The notes beneath the pieces were generated by a model, which made no database searches, was not told the origin of the DNA, and saw only the letters and a list, made by a program, of their open reading frames with translations. This document shows positions 52,381 to 60,189 of a stretch of 64,000 bases of DNA, one piece after another. Each line of letters opens with the position of its first letter. The first letter of the stretch is position 1. The DNA is from UBA1206 sp050953105 (lineage in GTDB: Bacteria > Bacillota > Clostridia > Oscillospirales > CAG-382), in NCBI GenBank assembly GCA_050953105.1, contig JBMNMA010000007.1:186001-250000 (forward strand), read 5' to 3'. Made by a program: the position numbers and the translations under genes.

Positions 52381-53546
52381 TTATAAGACCTCTAAGGGAG
52401 GACGAGGGCTACAAGGCCAGAATGCTTATGGGCTGCGCCTTCAGTTATTCGGTGGACTGGGAGGCCGACAAGCCAAACAAGCTTACCGAGGAAAGCATCG
52501 GCGCATTTTGCGACGACGGCGAAACCCTTATGGCGCAGGTGGTTATTAAAAATTATAAATCCTGTTTCTGCGGCAGCGTTGTTAATGCTGTGGGTATCGC
52601 CGGTGTTTCCACCTATCCCGAATACCGCCGCAACGGCTGTATAAAGGCAATATTTAATGAGATTTTCAAAATGGCCCCCGAACGGGGATGGCTGGTATCA
52701 TACCTTTACCCCTTTTCCTACAGATATTACCGCAAATACGGCTATGAGGTGTTTTTCAAGCACAAAACCCTCACCATACCCTTTGATATGATAACCCATA
52801 TCAACCGCAACTCCTCGGCTGTCCTTTACACCGGACAGCAGGATGTGGCTGCCGGAATTTTAGACGTTTACAACACCTATGCCGCCGGCCGCAACGTCTG
52901 CTTTAAGCGGGAAGAAATGTCCGCATACAGCGACAACCCGGTTAAAAGCCTTAGGTATACATATTTGTGGTATGACGGCAAAACCCCCAAGGCCTACGCT
53001 ACTGTAAAGCCCGCCCAGGATTCCACCCTTGAGGTTGTCGAGCTGGTTTACACCGATAAAGCTTCTTTATACGGCATTCTCGGCTTTTTGCGCCTGTATG
53101 ACGGGCAGTTTAAAAAGCTGTATATACCTTTTTTGGAATACGATTCCCCGGTGGAATATCTCCTTGATTCCGACAGAGGTATGAGCGCCGGCAGCTTTGA
53201 CGGGGTTCAGGGAAGGCTTATTGATATAAAAAAGGTGCTTGAATTAAACAAATACCCCGACACAGCCGGCAGTGTCAGGGTTAAAATATACGGCGATTTT
53301 ATAACCGAAAACAACGGCATTTATGATATTTCCTTTGAAAAGGGCAAGGGAACCGTCCGCAAGGAGTTAGACGGGGAATATGACATAGCCATAACAATTC
53401 AGTCATTCAGCCGTTTGGTGTTCGGGGACGTTCATGAATACGCCATTCCTTTCCTTGACGGCATAGAAATTAAAAATAACGATAAAATAGCCGTTTTATC
53501 CCGGTGCTTTGCCAAAAAGCCCCTTAATTTGTTTGAAAGATTTTAG
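52377..53546 (+). CDS. Eis-like GNAT acetyltransferase with SCP2-type C-terminal domain
   Basis: 389 residues. The N-terminal GNAT domain (about 1-140) has the acetyl-CoA loop GVSTYPEYRRNGCIKAIFNEI. A second degenerate GNAT-like region and a C-terminal sterol-carrier-like domain (about 285-385) complete the Eis plan. Eis proteins acetylate aminoglycosides or lysines at multiple sites; the substrate here is unknown. It is translationally coupled to the GHL10 gene through an ATGA overlap. Confidence 0.88.
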   Translation: MIIRPLREDEGYKARMLMGCAFSYSVDWEADKPNKLTEESIGAFCDDGETLMAQVVIKNYKSCFCGSVVNAVGIAGVSTYPEYRRNGCIKAIFNEIFKMAPERGWLVSYLYPFSYRYYRKYGYEVFFKHKTLTIPFDMITHINRNSSAVLYTGQQDVAAGILDVYNTYAAGRNVCFKREEMSAYSDNPVKSLRYTYLWYDGKTPKAYATVKPAQDSTLEVVELVYTDKASLYGILGFLRLYDGQFKKLYIPFLEYDSPVEYLLDSDRGMSAGSFDGVQGRLIDIKKVLELNKYPDTAGSVRVKIYGDFITENNGIYDISFEKGKGTVRKELDGEYDIAITIQSFSRLVFGDVHEYAIPFLDGIEIKNNDKIAVLSRCFAKKPLNLFERF

Positions 53547-53646
53547 TCCGCAACCACAGGTTGACATGGATTTTATAAAATGCAAACGAAAGTTTATTGT
53601 TTTACATTGCCTTATCTGATATAAAATTAGGCGGAGGTGGCTTTAA

Positions 53647-54120
53647 GTGAAAAAGAAAATAACCGAAACCATCAGAGACGTGCTTGAAAGTTTAAAGAAC
53701 GGTGAAGTAGGCCTTGACGAGGCCCAAAACCTTATCGAGGTGCTTGTCGCCGATAAGGTTATAGAAAAGTCAATAAAATGGCAGGACGACGGCGGTATAA
53801 GAATTGCGGTGTTCAAAGGAAGAAGTCTTATCCGCAACAGCGACCGGGACAACCTCCAGTGTGACATTACCTTTACCGGCGAACCCCTTAATGTTTACTG
53901 CGACCATTCCCTTACGGTAAAGGGGAACGTTATCGGCTCGGCCGTTGCGGGCCATTCCCTTAAATGCGAAGGCTTTGTCGGCGGCGATGCCAAGGCGGGC
54001 CATTCCATAAACTGCGGTGACGTTAAAAATAACGTCAAAGCCGGCCATAAAGTAAGCTGTGGCAGCGTAGGCGGCAATATAACCGCCGGTCACGGTGTCA
54101 GCTTTTCGGGAAAAGGCTGA
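53647..54120 (+). CDS. Small protein with four His/Cys-bearing 15-residue beta-helix repeats
   Basis: 157 residues, not recognised as a whole. The N-terminus (about 1-37, LESLKNGEVGLDEAQNLIEVL) looks like the short helical SHOCT-type module seen before DUF4097 and related domains. From about residue 93 come four 15-16-residue units of the form VxGNxxAGHxxxCxx: GHSLKC, GHSINC, GHKVSC and GHGVSF. Such rungs suggest a bactofilin/polymer-forming beta-helix with His and Cys stacked along one face. No signal peptide or membrane span, so cytoplasmic. GTG start behind GGAGGTGG. Metal or heme binding is inference. Confidence 0.72.
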   Translation: MKKKITETIRDVLESLKNGEVGLDEAQNLIEVLVADKVIEKSIKWQDDGGIRIAVFKGRSLIRNSDRDNLQCDITFTGEPLNVYCDHSLTVKGNVIGSAVAGHSLKCEGFVGGDAKAGHSINCGDVKNNVKAGHKVSCGSVGGNITAGHGVSFSGKG

Positions 54121-54164
54121 AACCCGCCTGCCGAAGTATAAAACACATATTAAATATTCACCTG

Positions 54165-54194
54165 AAACGTCCGGTTTTTTCGGGCGTTTTTATT
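54165..54194 (+). terminator. Rho-independent terminator after the repeat protein
   Basis: AAACGTCCG (54165-54173) and CGGGCGTTT (54181-54189) with one G-T pair, a T loop and TTATTTTTT tail. Confidence 0.8.
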
Positions 54195-54240
54195 TTTTCC
54201 ACCGGGACATAATAGGGAAGGGAAAGAAAATACAATATAA

Positions 54241-54253
54241 CGAACAAATGTTC
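54241..54253 (+). promoter_or_regulatory. LexA (SOS) box 1 at dinB
   Basis: CGAACAAATGTTC matches the Gram-positive consensus CGAAC-N4-GTTC and abuts the -35 of the dinB promoter. Confidence 0.85.
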
Positions 54254-54282
54254 TTGACAAGTAAATCGATTCATGCTACAAT
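54254..54282 (+). promoter_or_regulatory. SigA-type promoter of dinB
   Basis: TTGACA (54254-54259), a 17-bp spacer and TACAAT (54277-54282), bracketed by two LexA-type sites. Confidence 0.88.
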
Positions 54283-54290
54283 AGAGTAGC

Positions 54291-54302
54291 AAACAAATGT
54301 TC
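54291..54302 (+). promoter_or_regulatory. LexA (SOS) box 2 at dinB, one mismatch
   Basis: AAACAAATGTTC repeats the core of box 1 with A in place of the first G. It covers the expected transcript start, 50 bp from box 1. Confidence 0.65.
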
Positions 54303-54326
54303 TTTAAATGTGGTTGAGGCAAAGAC

Positions 54327-55523
54327 ATGGATAGAATTATAATTCATTGTGATTGCAACAGCTTTTTCGCCTCGGTTGAGACGGTGGCCCATCCCGAATA
54401 CAAAAATGTCCCCATGGCGGTGTGCGGCAGCAAGGAGGAACGGCACGGCGTTGTCCTTGCCAAAAACGAACTTGCCAAAAAAAGCGGTGTGGCCACCGGG
54501 GAGGTTATCTGGCAGGCAAAGCAGAAATGTCCCGCTCTGGTGGTGGTTCCCCCCCATCATCAGCTTTATGAGGAATATTCCCGGGAAGTAAACCGCATCT
54601 ACGGCGACTACACCGATATGATAGAGCCTTTCGGCATAGACGAATCCTGGCTTGATGTTACCGGTTCCACCAACCTTTTCGGCAGCGGCAAGAAAATCGC
54701 CGACGAAATAAGACACCGGATAAAAACCGAGCTGGGGATAACCGTATCCGCCGGGGTGTCTTTTAACAAAACCTTTGCAAAGCTGGGGAGCGACTATAAA
54801 AAGCCGGATGCCACCACGGTAATAACACGGGAAACCTACAAGCGGATACTTTATCCTCTCCCGGTGGGGGATATGATGTATATCGGCCGCCATACGGTGC
54901 CAAAGCTTAAAATGCTGGGGATAAACACCATAGGCGACCTTGCCAATACCGACGTGGAGGTGCTTATATCCATGTTCGGCAAGGCGGGCAAGGCATTACA
55001 CGATGCCTGCCACGGCAGGGATGAAAGTATCGTCCATACCGAGCCGGCGGCACCAAAGTCCTTCGGCAACGGCATGACCTTTTTGCGGGATCTAAAGGGG
55101 GAGGAGGATTTCAGAAAGGCAATAACCTTCCTTGCCGATAAAGCCACTACCCGTATGCGTGAGGCAAAGGCAAAATGCCGGGTGGTAAGCGTTATGATAC
55201 GGGACACCTCCCTTAAAATGATAACCCGGCAGAAAAAGTTGCCTTTTCCCACCTCGTCGGTCAAAACGGTGGAGGAAGCGGCAATAAGTCTTGTGCTGGC
55301 AAACTGGAACATGTCCGTCCCCGTCAGATCCTTACAGGTGGCCTGCTGCGACCTGGTGGAGGAGGATAAAATCGCCACCCAGCTTTGCCTTTTCTATACT
55401 CCGGAGGAGATTAGGGAGGAAAAGCGGTCAAACCTTGATCGTGAAACCGACCGTATCCGTTCCCTCTACGGCAGGCATATAATAACCAGAGCCTCCCTTC
55501 TTGTTAACGACCTGGGAATATAA
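54327..55523 (+). CDS. dinB: DNA polymerase IV (Y-family)
   Basis: 398 residues. An error-prone polymerase that copies past lesions. Catalytic acidic residues are in IHCDCNSFFASVE and GIDESWLDVTGS; the HhH segment (LKMLGINTIGDLAN) and the little-finger domain follow. No clear C-terminal beta-clamp motif was identified. It is transcribed alone from a promoter with two LexA-type sites, so SOS induction is expected. The start ATG at 54327 has weak spacing to a GAGGC sequence. Confidence 0.95.
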   Translation: MDRIIIHCDCNSFFASVETVAHPEYKNVPMAVCGSKEERHGVVLAKNELAKKSGVATGEVIWQAKQKCPALVVVPPHHQLYEEYSREVNRIYGDYTDMIEPFGIDESWLDVTGSTNLFGSGKKIADEIRHRIKTELGITVSAGVSFNKTFAKLGSDYKKPDATTVITRETYKRILYPLPVGDMMYIGRHTVPKLKMLGINTIGDLANTDVEVLISMFGKAGKALHDACHGRDESIVHTEPAAPKSFGNGMTFLRDLKGEEDFRKAITFLADKATTRMREAKAKCRVVSVMIRDTSLKMITRQKKLPFPTSSVKTVEEAAISLVLANWNMSVPVRSLQVACCDLVEEDKIATQLCLFYTPEEIREEKRSNLDRETDRIRSLYGRHIITRASLLVNDLGI

Positions 55524-55567
55524 TATGAAATGCTTTGGAAATATAATGAATAACCCCCAATTTCCGC

Positions 55568-55596
55568 TTGACCGTAATAATAATAAATGATATAAT
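55568..55596 (+). promoter_or_regulatory. SigA-type promoter reading into the DUF559 element
   Basis: TTGACC (55568-55573), a 17-bp spacer and TATAAT (55591-55596). Predicted leader about 275 nt before the DUF559 start. Confidence 0.7.
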
Positions 55597-55665
55597 TTGA
55601 TTTAATCCAACATAACGGTTAGCAATACGCTGCTGCAGAGGCACTAACATGGAATAAATGCAAAA

Positions 55666-55716
55666 AGCCTTCCGACTTTCGGGGAAGGGGGACCGCGTCA
55701 GCGGTGGATGAGGGGT
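55666..55716 (+). repeat. Left structured inverted repeat flanking the DUF559 gene
   Basis: 51 nt: hairpin A (CCTTCC 55668-55673 / GGAAGG 55683-55688), hairpin B (ACCGC 55692-55696 / GCGGT 55701-55705) and the tail GGATGAGGGGT. The first 23 and last 11 nt are identical to the reverse complement of the right copy. Confidence 0.88.
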
Positions 55717-55877
55717 TATATACGACCATACGGGAAAGAATAGAGTACGAATGAAATACAGCCTTCCGGGTGGATTAAATCCGCCTACGGCAAAATTCAG
55801 AATACAATAATCTACTTTCTTGCGTTACACATCAGCACCTATAACATAAAAATTAAGCTTTAATTTATGAGGTGCCT

Positions 55878-56261
55878 ATGCGTTATCTTCCAAGAAATAT
55901 AAAAATCAAAGAAGTCAGTCAAACACTCCGTAAAAACATGACCAAAGAGGAAAAACATCTTTGGTATGACTTCCTTCGCACCTATCCCGTCCAGTTTTAC
56001 CGCCAAAAAATTATAGGAAACTACATAATTGATTTTTATTGCCCTTCGGCAAAGCTTGCTGTTGAAATCGACGGTTATCACCATTTGGACGAGAGCAAAG
56101 TAAATAAAGATATAAAAAGAACAGAATATCTAAGCGAATTTGAAATCACCGTAATTCGTTTTTGGAATTTTGAAATACATAAATCCTTTGACTATGTTTG
56201 TAATACAATAGATGCCATGGTTAAGAAGCTGACCGGGCAAGCAGAGCCGGAATTTTTATAA
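55878..56261 (+). CDS. DUF559 (Vsr-like) endonuclease-domain protein
   Basis: 127 residues. The DUF559 fold belongs to the PD-(D/E)xK nuclease superfamily, near Vsr. Visible motifs: LRKNMTKEEKHLWYDFLR at the N-terminus, then FYRQKIIGNYIIDFYCPSAKLAVEIDG, which holds the catalytic Asp of IIDFYC and the ExD of VEIDG, and ITVIRFWNFEI. It lacks transposase or helicase partners. The gene looks more A/T-rich than its neighbours and sits between two inverted 51-52-nt repeats, suggesting a mobile or selfish unit. Start taken as ATG 55878; GTG 55872 is also possible. A DNA-nicking or cutting role is inferred. Confidence 0.82.
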   Translation: MRYLPRNIKIKEVSQTLRKNMTKEEKHLWYDFLRTYPVQFYRQKIIGNYIIDFYCPSAKLAVEIDGYHHLDESKVNKDIKRTEYLSEFEITVIRFWNFEIHKSFDYVCNTIDAMVKKLTGQAEPEFL

Positions 56262-56331
56262 GCTGCTATTGCGGTATCATACGAATGCAACTGTAATTTC
56301 GGGGTAATTTTGTCGCTGCAAAGCGGATGCT

Positions 56332-56383
56332 ACCCCTCATCCGTCAGCCTTCGGCTGCCACCTTCCCCGAAAGTCGGAAGGCT
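56332..56383 (-). repeat. Right structured inverted repeat flanking the DUF559 gene
   Basis: 52 nt in opposite orientation to the left copy: the tail complement ACCCCTCATCC, hairpin B (CAGCC 56345-56349 / GGCTG 56353-56357) and hairpin A (CCTTCC 56361-56366 / GGAAGG 56376-56381). The stem of hairpin B differs from the left copy but pairs equally well. Confidence 0.88.
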
Positions 56384-56484
56384 AAATTTAAAATTCACCT
56401 TCCAGCGTCTGCATAAAATAGCATCTTACTCAATTTGCGATATTTTACTTTTACATAAATTAATATCACACACGGAGAAATACA

Positions 56485-58128
56485 ATGGACTATAACAGAC
56501 TTGCCGAAATGCTTTTTCCCGACATAACCGAAACACCCGAATATTACGAGGAAAAATATCCCCCCCGCAACCTTCCCGAAGGGGCGATAGTAACACGCCT
56601 TGCCCCCTCCCCTACGGGTTTTGTCCATCTGGGGAACATCCTTCAAGGGCTTACCTCCGAGCGGATGGCTCACCAGTCCGGCGGGGTGCTTTTCTTGCGC
56701 ATAGAGGACACCGACGCCAAGCGGGAGGTTAAGGGTGCGGTTAAGGCCTTAATCGACGGGCTTAAATACTGCGGTATAACCTTTGACGAAGGCGCCACCG
56801 CCGACGGGGATTTCGGCAGCTACGGTCCCTACCGCCAGCGACAACGGGTTAAAATCTACCATTGCTATGCCAAGGTTCTTGTCCAAAAGGGAATGGCCTA
56901 CCCCTGCTTTGCCACCGCCGAAGAGCTTGACGAAATAAGAAATAAACAGCAGGAACTGAAATGCGATCTCGGTTACTACGGCCAATGGGCCAAATGGCGG
57001 GACAGAAGCATTGAGGACATTCAGGCCCAGCTTGACAAGGGAACACCCTGGGTTTTGCGCTTCCGCACCGACGGCAACCGGTTAAACAAGCACCCCTTTG
57101 ACGACCTTATAAAGGGAAGGGTTGAAATAACCGAAAACGACATCGACCATGTGCTGTTAAAATCCGACGGCATTCCCACCTATCACTTCGCCCACGCCGT
57201 GGACGACCACCTTATGCAGACCACACACGTGGTGAGGGGGGACGAATGGCTGCCTTCCCTGCCTTTCCATATACAGCTTTTCAAAGCCCTTGATTTTAAA
57301 CTGCCCAAATACCTCCACATCGGCCCCCTTATGAAGATGGACGGCACCTCCAAGCGCAAGCTTTCAAAGCGCAAGGACCCGGAAATCGCCCTTTCCTTCT
57401 ACAAAAAGATGGGTTATCCCGTGGAGGCAATAAACGAATACATGCTTACCATCCTCAATTCCAATTTTGAGGACTGGCGGCGTCAAAACCCCGACAAACC
57501 CATTGATGAATTTAAATTTTCATATAAAAAGATGAATCCCGCAGGCTCGTTGTTTGACGAAGCCAAGTTCAGGGACGTTTCTAAAAACGTCATTTCAAAA
57601 TTCACCGCCGAAAGAGTGTTTGAATCTACCCTTAATTGGGCGGAAGAGTTTGACAAACCCTTTGCCGATGTCCTTTCAAACAATAAAGAAAGGGCAATAA
57701 ACGCCTTGAATATCGGCCGGGGAGGCAACAAGCCCCGCAAGGATATAGCCGCCTGGAGCGAGGTTAAGGATTATATAGGCTTTATCTTTGACGAATGTTT
57801 TGAAATTGTCGACAACCTTGACAGCTATGACAAGGCGGACGTTAAAGCCATACTGACAGAGTTTGTAAAAACCTATTCGGCCGGTGACGACCAGAACACA
57901 TGGTTTGCCAAAATCAAGGAAAATGGAGCAAAATACGGCTACTGCCCCGACATGAAGGAGTATAAAGCCAATCCCGAAAACTATAAGGGAAGCGTAGCAG
58001 ACGTTTCGTCGTTTATCCGCATTGCGGTAACCGGCCGGCTTAACTCCCCCGACCTGTATGCCATAATGCAAATTATCGGAGAAGGCGAAACGGCAAAACG
58101 AATTGATAAATTTAAGGAGACATTATAA
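56485..58128 (+). CDS. gltX: Glutamyl-tRNA synthetase
   Basis: 547 residues, class I. HIGH appears as FVHLGNIL within RLAPSPTGF, and KMSKS as KRKLSKRKD. It is longer than the roughly 480 residues of Bacillus GltX, with an N-terminal extension of about 36 residues and a longer C-terminal helical domain, a form found in some Clostridia. It is followed without a gap by glnS, so Gln-tRNA need not be made through misacylation here. Start behind GGAG. Confidence 0.95.
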   Translation: MDYNRLAEMLFPDITETPEYYEEKYPPRNLPEGAIVTRLAPSPTGFVHLGNILQGLTSERMAHQSGGVLFLRIEDTDAKREVKGAVKALIDGLKYCGITFDEGATADGDFGSYGPYRQRQRVKIYHCYAKVLVQKGMAYPCFATAEELDEIRNKQQELKCDLGYYGQWAKWRDRSIEDIQAQLDKGTPWVLRFRTDGNRLNKHPFDDLIKGRVEITENDIDHVLLKSDGIPTYHFAHAVDDHLMQTTHVVRGDEWLPSLPFHIQLFKALDFKLPKYLHIGPLMKMDGTSKRKLSKRKDPEIALSFYKKMGYPVEAINEYMLTILNSNFEDWRRQNPDKPIDEFKFSYKKMNPAGSLFDEAKFRDVSKNVISKFTAERVFESTLNWAEEFDKPFADVLSNNKERAINALNIGRGGNKPRKDIAAWSEVKDYIGFIFDECFEIVDNLDSYDKADVKAILTEFVKTYSAGDDQNTWFAKIKENGAKYGYCPDMKEYKANPENYKGSVADVSSFIRIAVTGRLNSPDLYAIMQIIGEGETAKRIDKFKETL

Positions 58129-59780
58129 TGGAAGAAAAGGAAAACACCAATTTTCTGTTTGAAATTATAGAAAAAGACCTTGCCGAGGGGAAGGTTAAAA
58201 AGGTTCACACCCGGTTTCCCCCGGAACCAAACGGCTATCTCCATATCGGGCATATAAAGGCAATATACATCAACTCCACCGCCGCAAGGAAGTATGGCGG
58301 AGAATTTAATCTTAGGTATGACGACACCAACCCCGAAAAAGAGGACACCGAATATGTAAAATCCATTTATGAGGACTTGGTGTGGCTTATAGGTAAAGAG
58401 CCGGACAATATCTGCTACGGTTCAGACTATTTTGACAAATGCTATGAGTTTGCCGTAAAGCTTATAAAGGACGGCAAGGCCTATGTATGCAATCTGTCCC
58501 CCGATGAGGTGGAAAAATACCGCGGCACCCTTACAGAGCCAGGTAAAGAATCCCCCTACCGCAACCGGACTGTGGAGGAAAACCTTGAGCTGTTTGAAAA
58601 AATGAAAAACGGGGAATTTCCCGAAGGCTATTGCACCTTAAGGGCAAAAATTGATATGACATCCCCCAACATAAACCTGAGGGACCCCATAATTTACCGC
58701 ATACTCAAAAAAGAGCATCACCGGCAGGGGAACAAGTGGTGCATTTACCCGTTGTATGACTATGCCCACCCCATTCAGGACGCATTGGAGGGGATAACCC
58801 ATTCCATGTGTTCGATAGAATTTGAAAACCACCGTCCCCTGTATGACTGGGTGGTGGAAAGCATCGGTTTTGAAAATCCCCCTCATCAGTATGAATTTGC
58901 CAAGCTTAACATTACCAACACGGTTATGTCCAAGCGTAATTTAAAGCGGCTGGTGTTAGAAGGTATCGTTGACGGCTGGGACGACCCCCGTATGCCCACC
59001 ATCTGCGGCCTGCGGAGAAGGGGATACACCCCCTCGGCCCTCTTTGACTTTATAGAACGGGCCGGCATTGCCAAAACCTATTCCATAGTCGACCTTGCCT
59101 TGCTTGAGCATTGCATAAGGGAGGAGCTTAACAAAACCGCCCTCCGCCGGGTGGCGGTCCTTGAACCGGTCAAGCTGACGGTGGAAAACTACCCCGAAGG
59201 GAAAAAAGAATATTTTGCCCTTACCAACAACCCCAACGACGAAAACGCCGGCACCAGGGAAGTGGCCTTTACCCGCAATCTTTACATTGAAAAAAGCGAT
59301 ATTTCCCTCAACCCGCCCCCCAAGTATTTCAGGCTTAAGCCCGAGGGCGAGGTAAGGCTTATGGGAGCGTATATAGTAAAATTCAAGGAAGCTATTCTTG
59401 ACGAAAACGGGGAGATAAAGGAAATTATCGTTACCGCCGACCTTGAAAGCGGCAGCGGCAGCCCCGCCGACGGCAGAAAAATCAAGGGCACCATTCATTG
59501 GGTGTCTGCCGAGGACAGCGAAAAGGTTACAACAAGGGTATATCAACCGCTGTTTAACATTGAAAACACCAGGGCTGTTCCTGAGGGCAAAACCATTGAC
59601 GATTTTTATAACCCCGATTCGGTTAAGGTTTACCCCGAATGCAGGGTGGAAAAGGCTCTTGCAGACGCTGCCCCCGGTGAGAGGTTCCAGTTCGTCCGCA
59701 CCGGCTATTTCTGCAAAGACACAAAAGACGAAAACGCCTTTAACCAGATTGTTGAGCTTAAAGACAGCAAACCCTTTTAA
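58128..59780 (+). CDS. glnS: Glutaminyl-tRNA synthetase
   Basis: 550 residues, close to E. coli GlnS. Motifs: FPPEPNGYLHIGHIKAI (HIGH), RYDDTNPEKED, and VMSKRNLKRLV (KMSKS variant); the C-terminal anticodon-binding beta barrels are present. GlnS is absent from Bacillus, which uses GatCAB, so this gene reflects an acquired direct pathway kept by some Clostridia. The ATG shares a base with the gltX stop. Confidence 0.96.
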   Translation: MEEKENTNFLFEIIEKDLAEGKVKKVHTRFPPEPNGYLHIGHIKAIYINSTAARKYGGEFNLRYDDTNPEKEDTEYVKSIYEDLVWLIGKEPDNICYGSDYFDKCYEFAVKLIKDGKAYVCNLSPDEVEKYRGTLTEPGKESPYRNRTVEENLELFEKMKNGEFPEGYCTLRAKIDMTSPNINLRDPIIYRILKKEHHRQGNKWCIYPLYDYAHPIQDALEGITHSMCSIEFENHRPLYDWVVESIGFENPPHQYEFAKLNITNTVMSKRNLKRLVLEGIVDGWDDPRMPTICGLRRRGYTPSALFDFIERAGIAKTYSIVDLALLEHCIREELNKTALRRVAVLEPVKLTVENYPEGKKEYFALTNNPNDENAGTREVAFTRNLYIEKSDISLNPPPKYFRLKPEGEVRLMGAYIVKFKEAILDENGEIKEIIVTADLESGSGSPADGRKIKGTIHWVSAEDSEKVTTRVYQPLFNIENTRAVPEGKTIDDFYNPDSVKVYPECRVEKALADAAPGERFQFVRTGYFCKDTKDENAFNQIVELKDSKPF

Positions 59781-59787
59781 TAAAACG

Positions 59788-59815
59788 AAAACCCCGGTTT
59801 TTACCGGGGTTTTTA
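59788..59815 (+). terminator. Terminator after glnS
   Basis: AAAACCCCGG (59788-59797) and CCGGGGTTTT (59804-59813), loop TTTTTA. It lies between convergent genes and is probably bidirectional. Confidence 0.88.
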
Positions 59816-59817
59816 AC

Positions 59818-60189
59818 TTAAAATCTGACACCGCATTTTGGGCAATAGGCAAAATCATCATCAGTCCGGTAGCCGCAGTTGCGGCAGGTTTTAGCGCCTC
59901 CGCCGTGCGATTTTTCAAACCGTAGTGATGAAACATCAATCTCGGCTCTTTCGCCCTTTTCAATCTTCCTGCCTGTTTCTTTATCAAGCTCGCATACCAT
60001 ACCGCAGCATGCAGTTTTAACAAAATACCGCCTGTTCCACCTGAAGGTGGGAATGAAAAACAGGGTCAAAACTGTATAGGTTACAAACACCTCTATTGCC
60101 GAATATCTGCTGCAGCAGGGGCAGACTGTATTTTGCCTGAAATCAAGGGACTTTTGACCTTGATTTATACCCATTATGAAAAAGAACAT
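59818..60189 (-). CDS. Zinc-ribbon protein of unknown function
   Basis: 123 residues. Two Cys sets: CPCC near 23-26 and CC near 61, and a C-terminal zinc ribbon CRNCG-CPKCG (about 102-120). A hydrophobic stretch (about 35-47, VTYTVLTLFFIPTF) may be a membrane segment. The first ATG at 60189 overlaps the rph stop (TAATG), so coupled translation is likely; ATG 60174 is an alternative. Not tied to a known pathway. Confidence 0.75.
   Translation of the reverse strand: MFFFIMGINQGQKSLDFRQNTVCPCCSRYSAIEVFVTYTVLTLFFIPTFRWNRRYFVKTACCGMVCELDKETGRKIEKGERAEIDVSSLRFEKSHGGGAKTCRNCGYRTDDDFAYCPKCGVRF

Larger units (their letters stand above)
55524..55877 (+). other. 354-bp gene-free leader of the DUF559 element
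   Basis: It contains, in order, a good promoter (55568-55596), the left structured repeat (55666-55716), a short dyad around 55768-55785 (GGTGGATT/AAATCCGCC) and a dyad at about 55834-55876 that ends in the ribosome-binding site of the DUF559 gene. No open reading frame of note is seen. Confidence 0.6.

Noticed and set aside
55686..55705. T-box-like string GGGGGACCGCG before gltX
   Set aside because: It resembles the T-box antiterminator sequence but lies in the left repeat of the DUF559 element, 780 bp from gltX with a gene in between. The right copy of the repeat has a different sequence there, and no specifier stem or terminator pair is present.
58956..60023. 355-codon minus-strand frame opposite glnS
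   Set aside because: It overlaps the 3' half of a well-supported glnS and a terminator; composition is typical of an antisense shadow.
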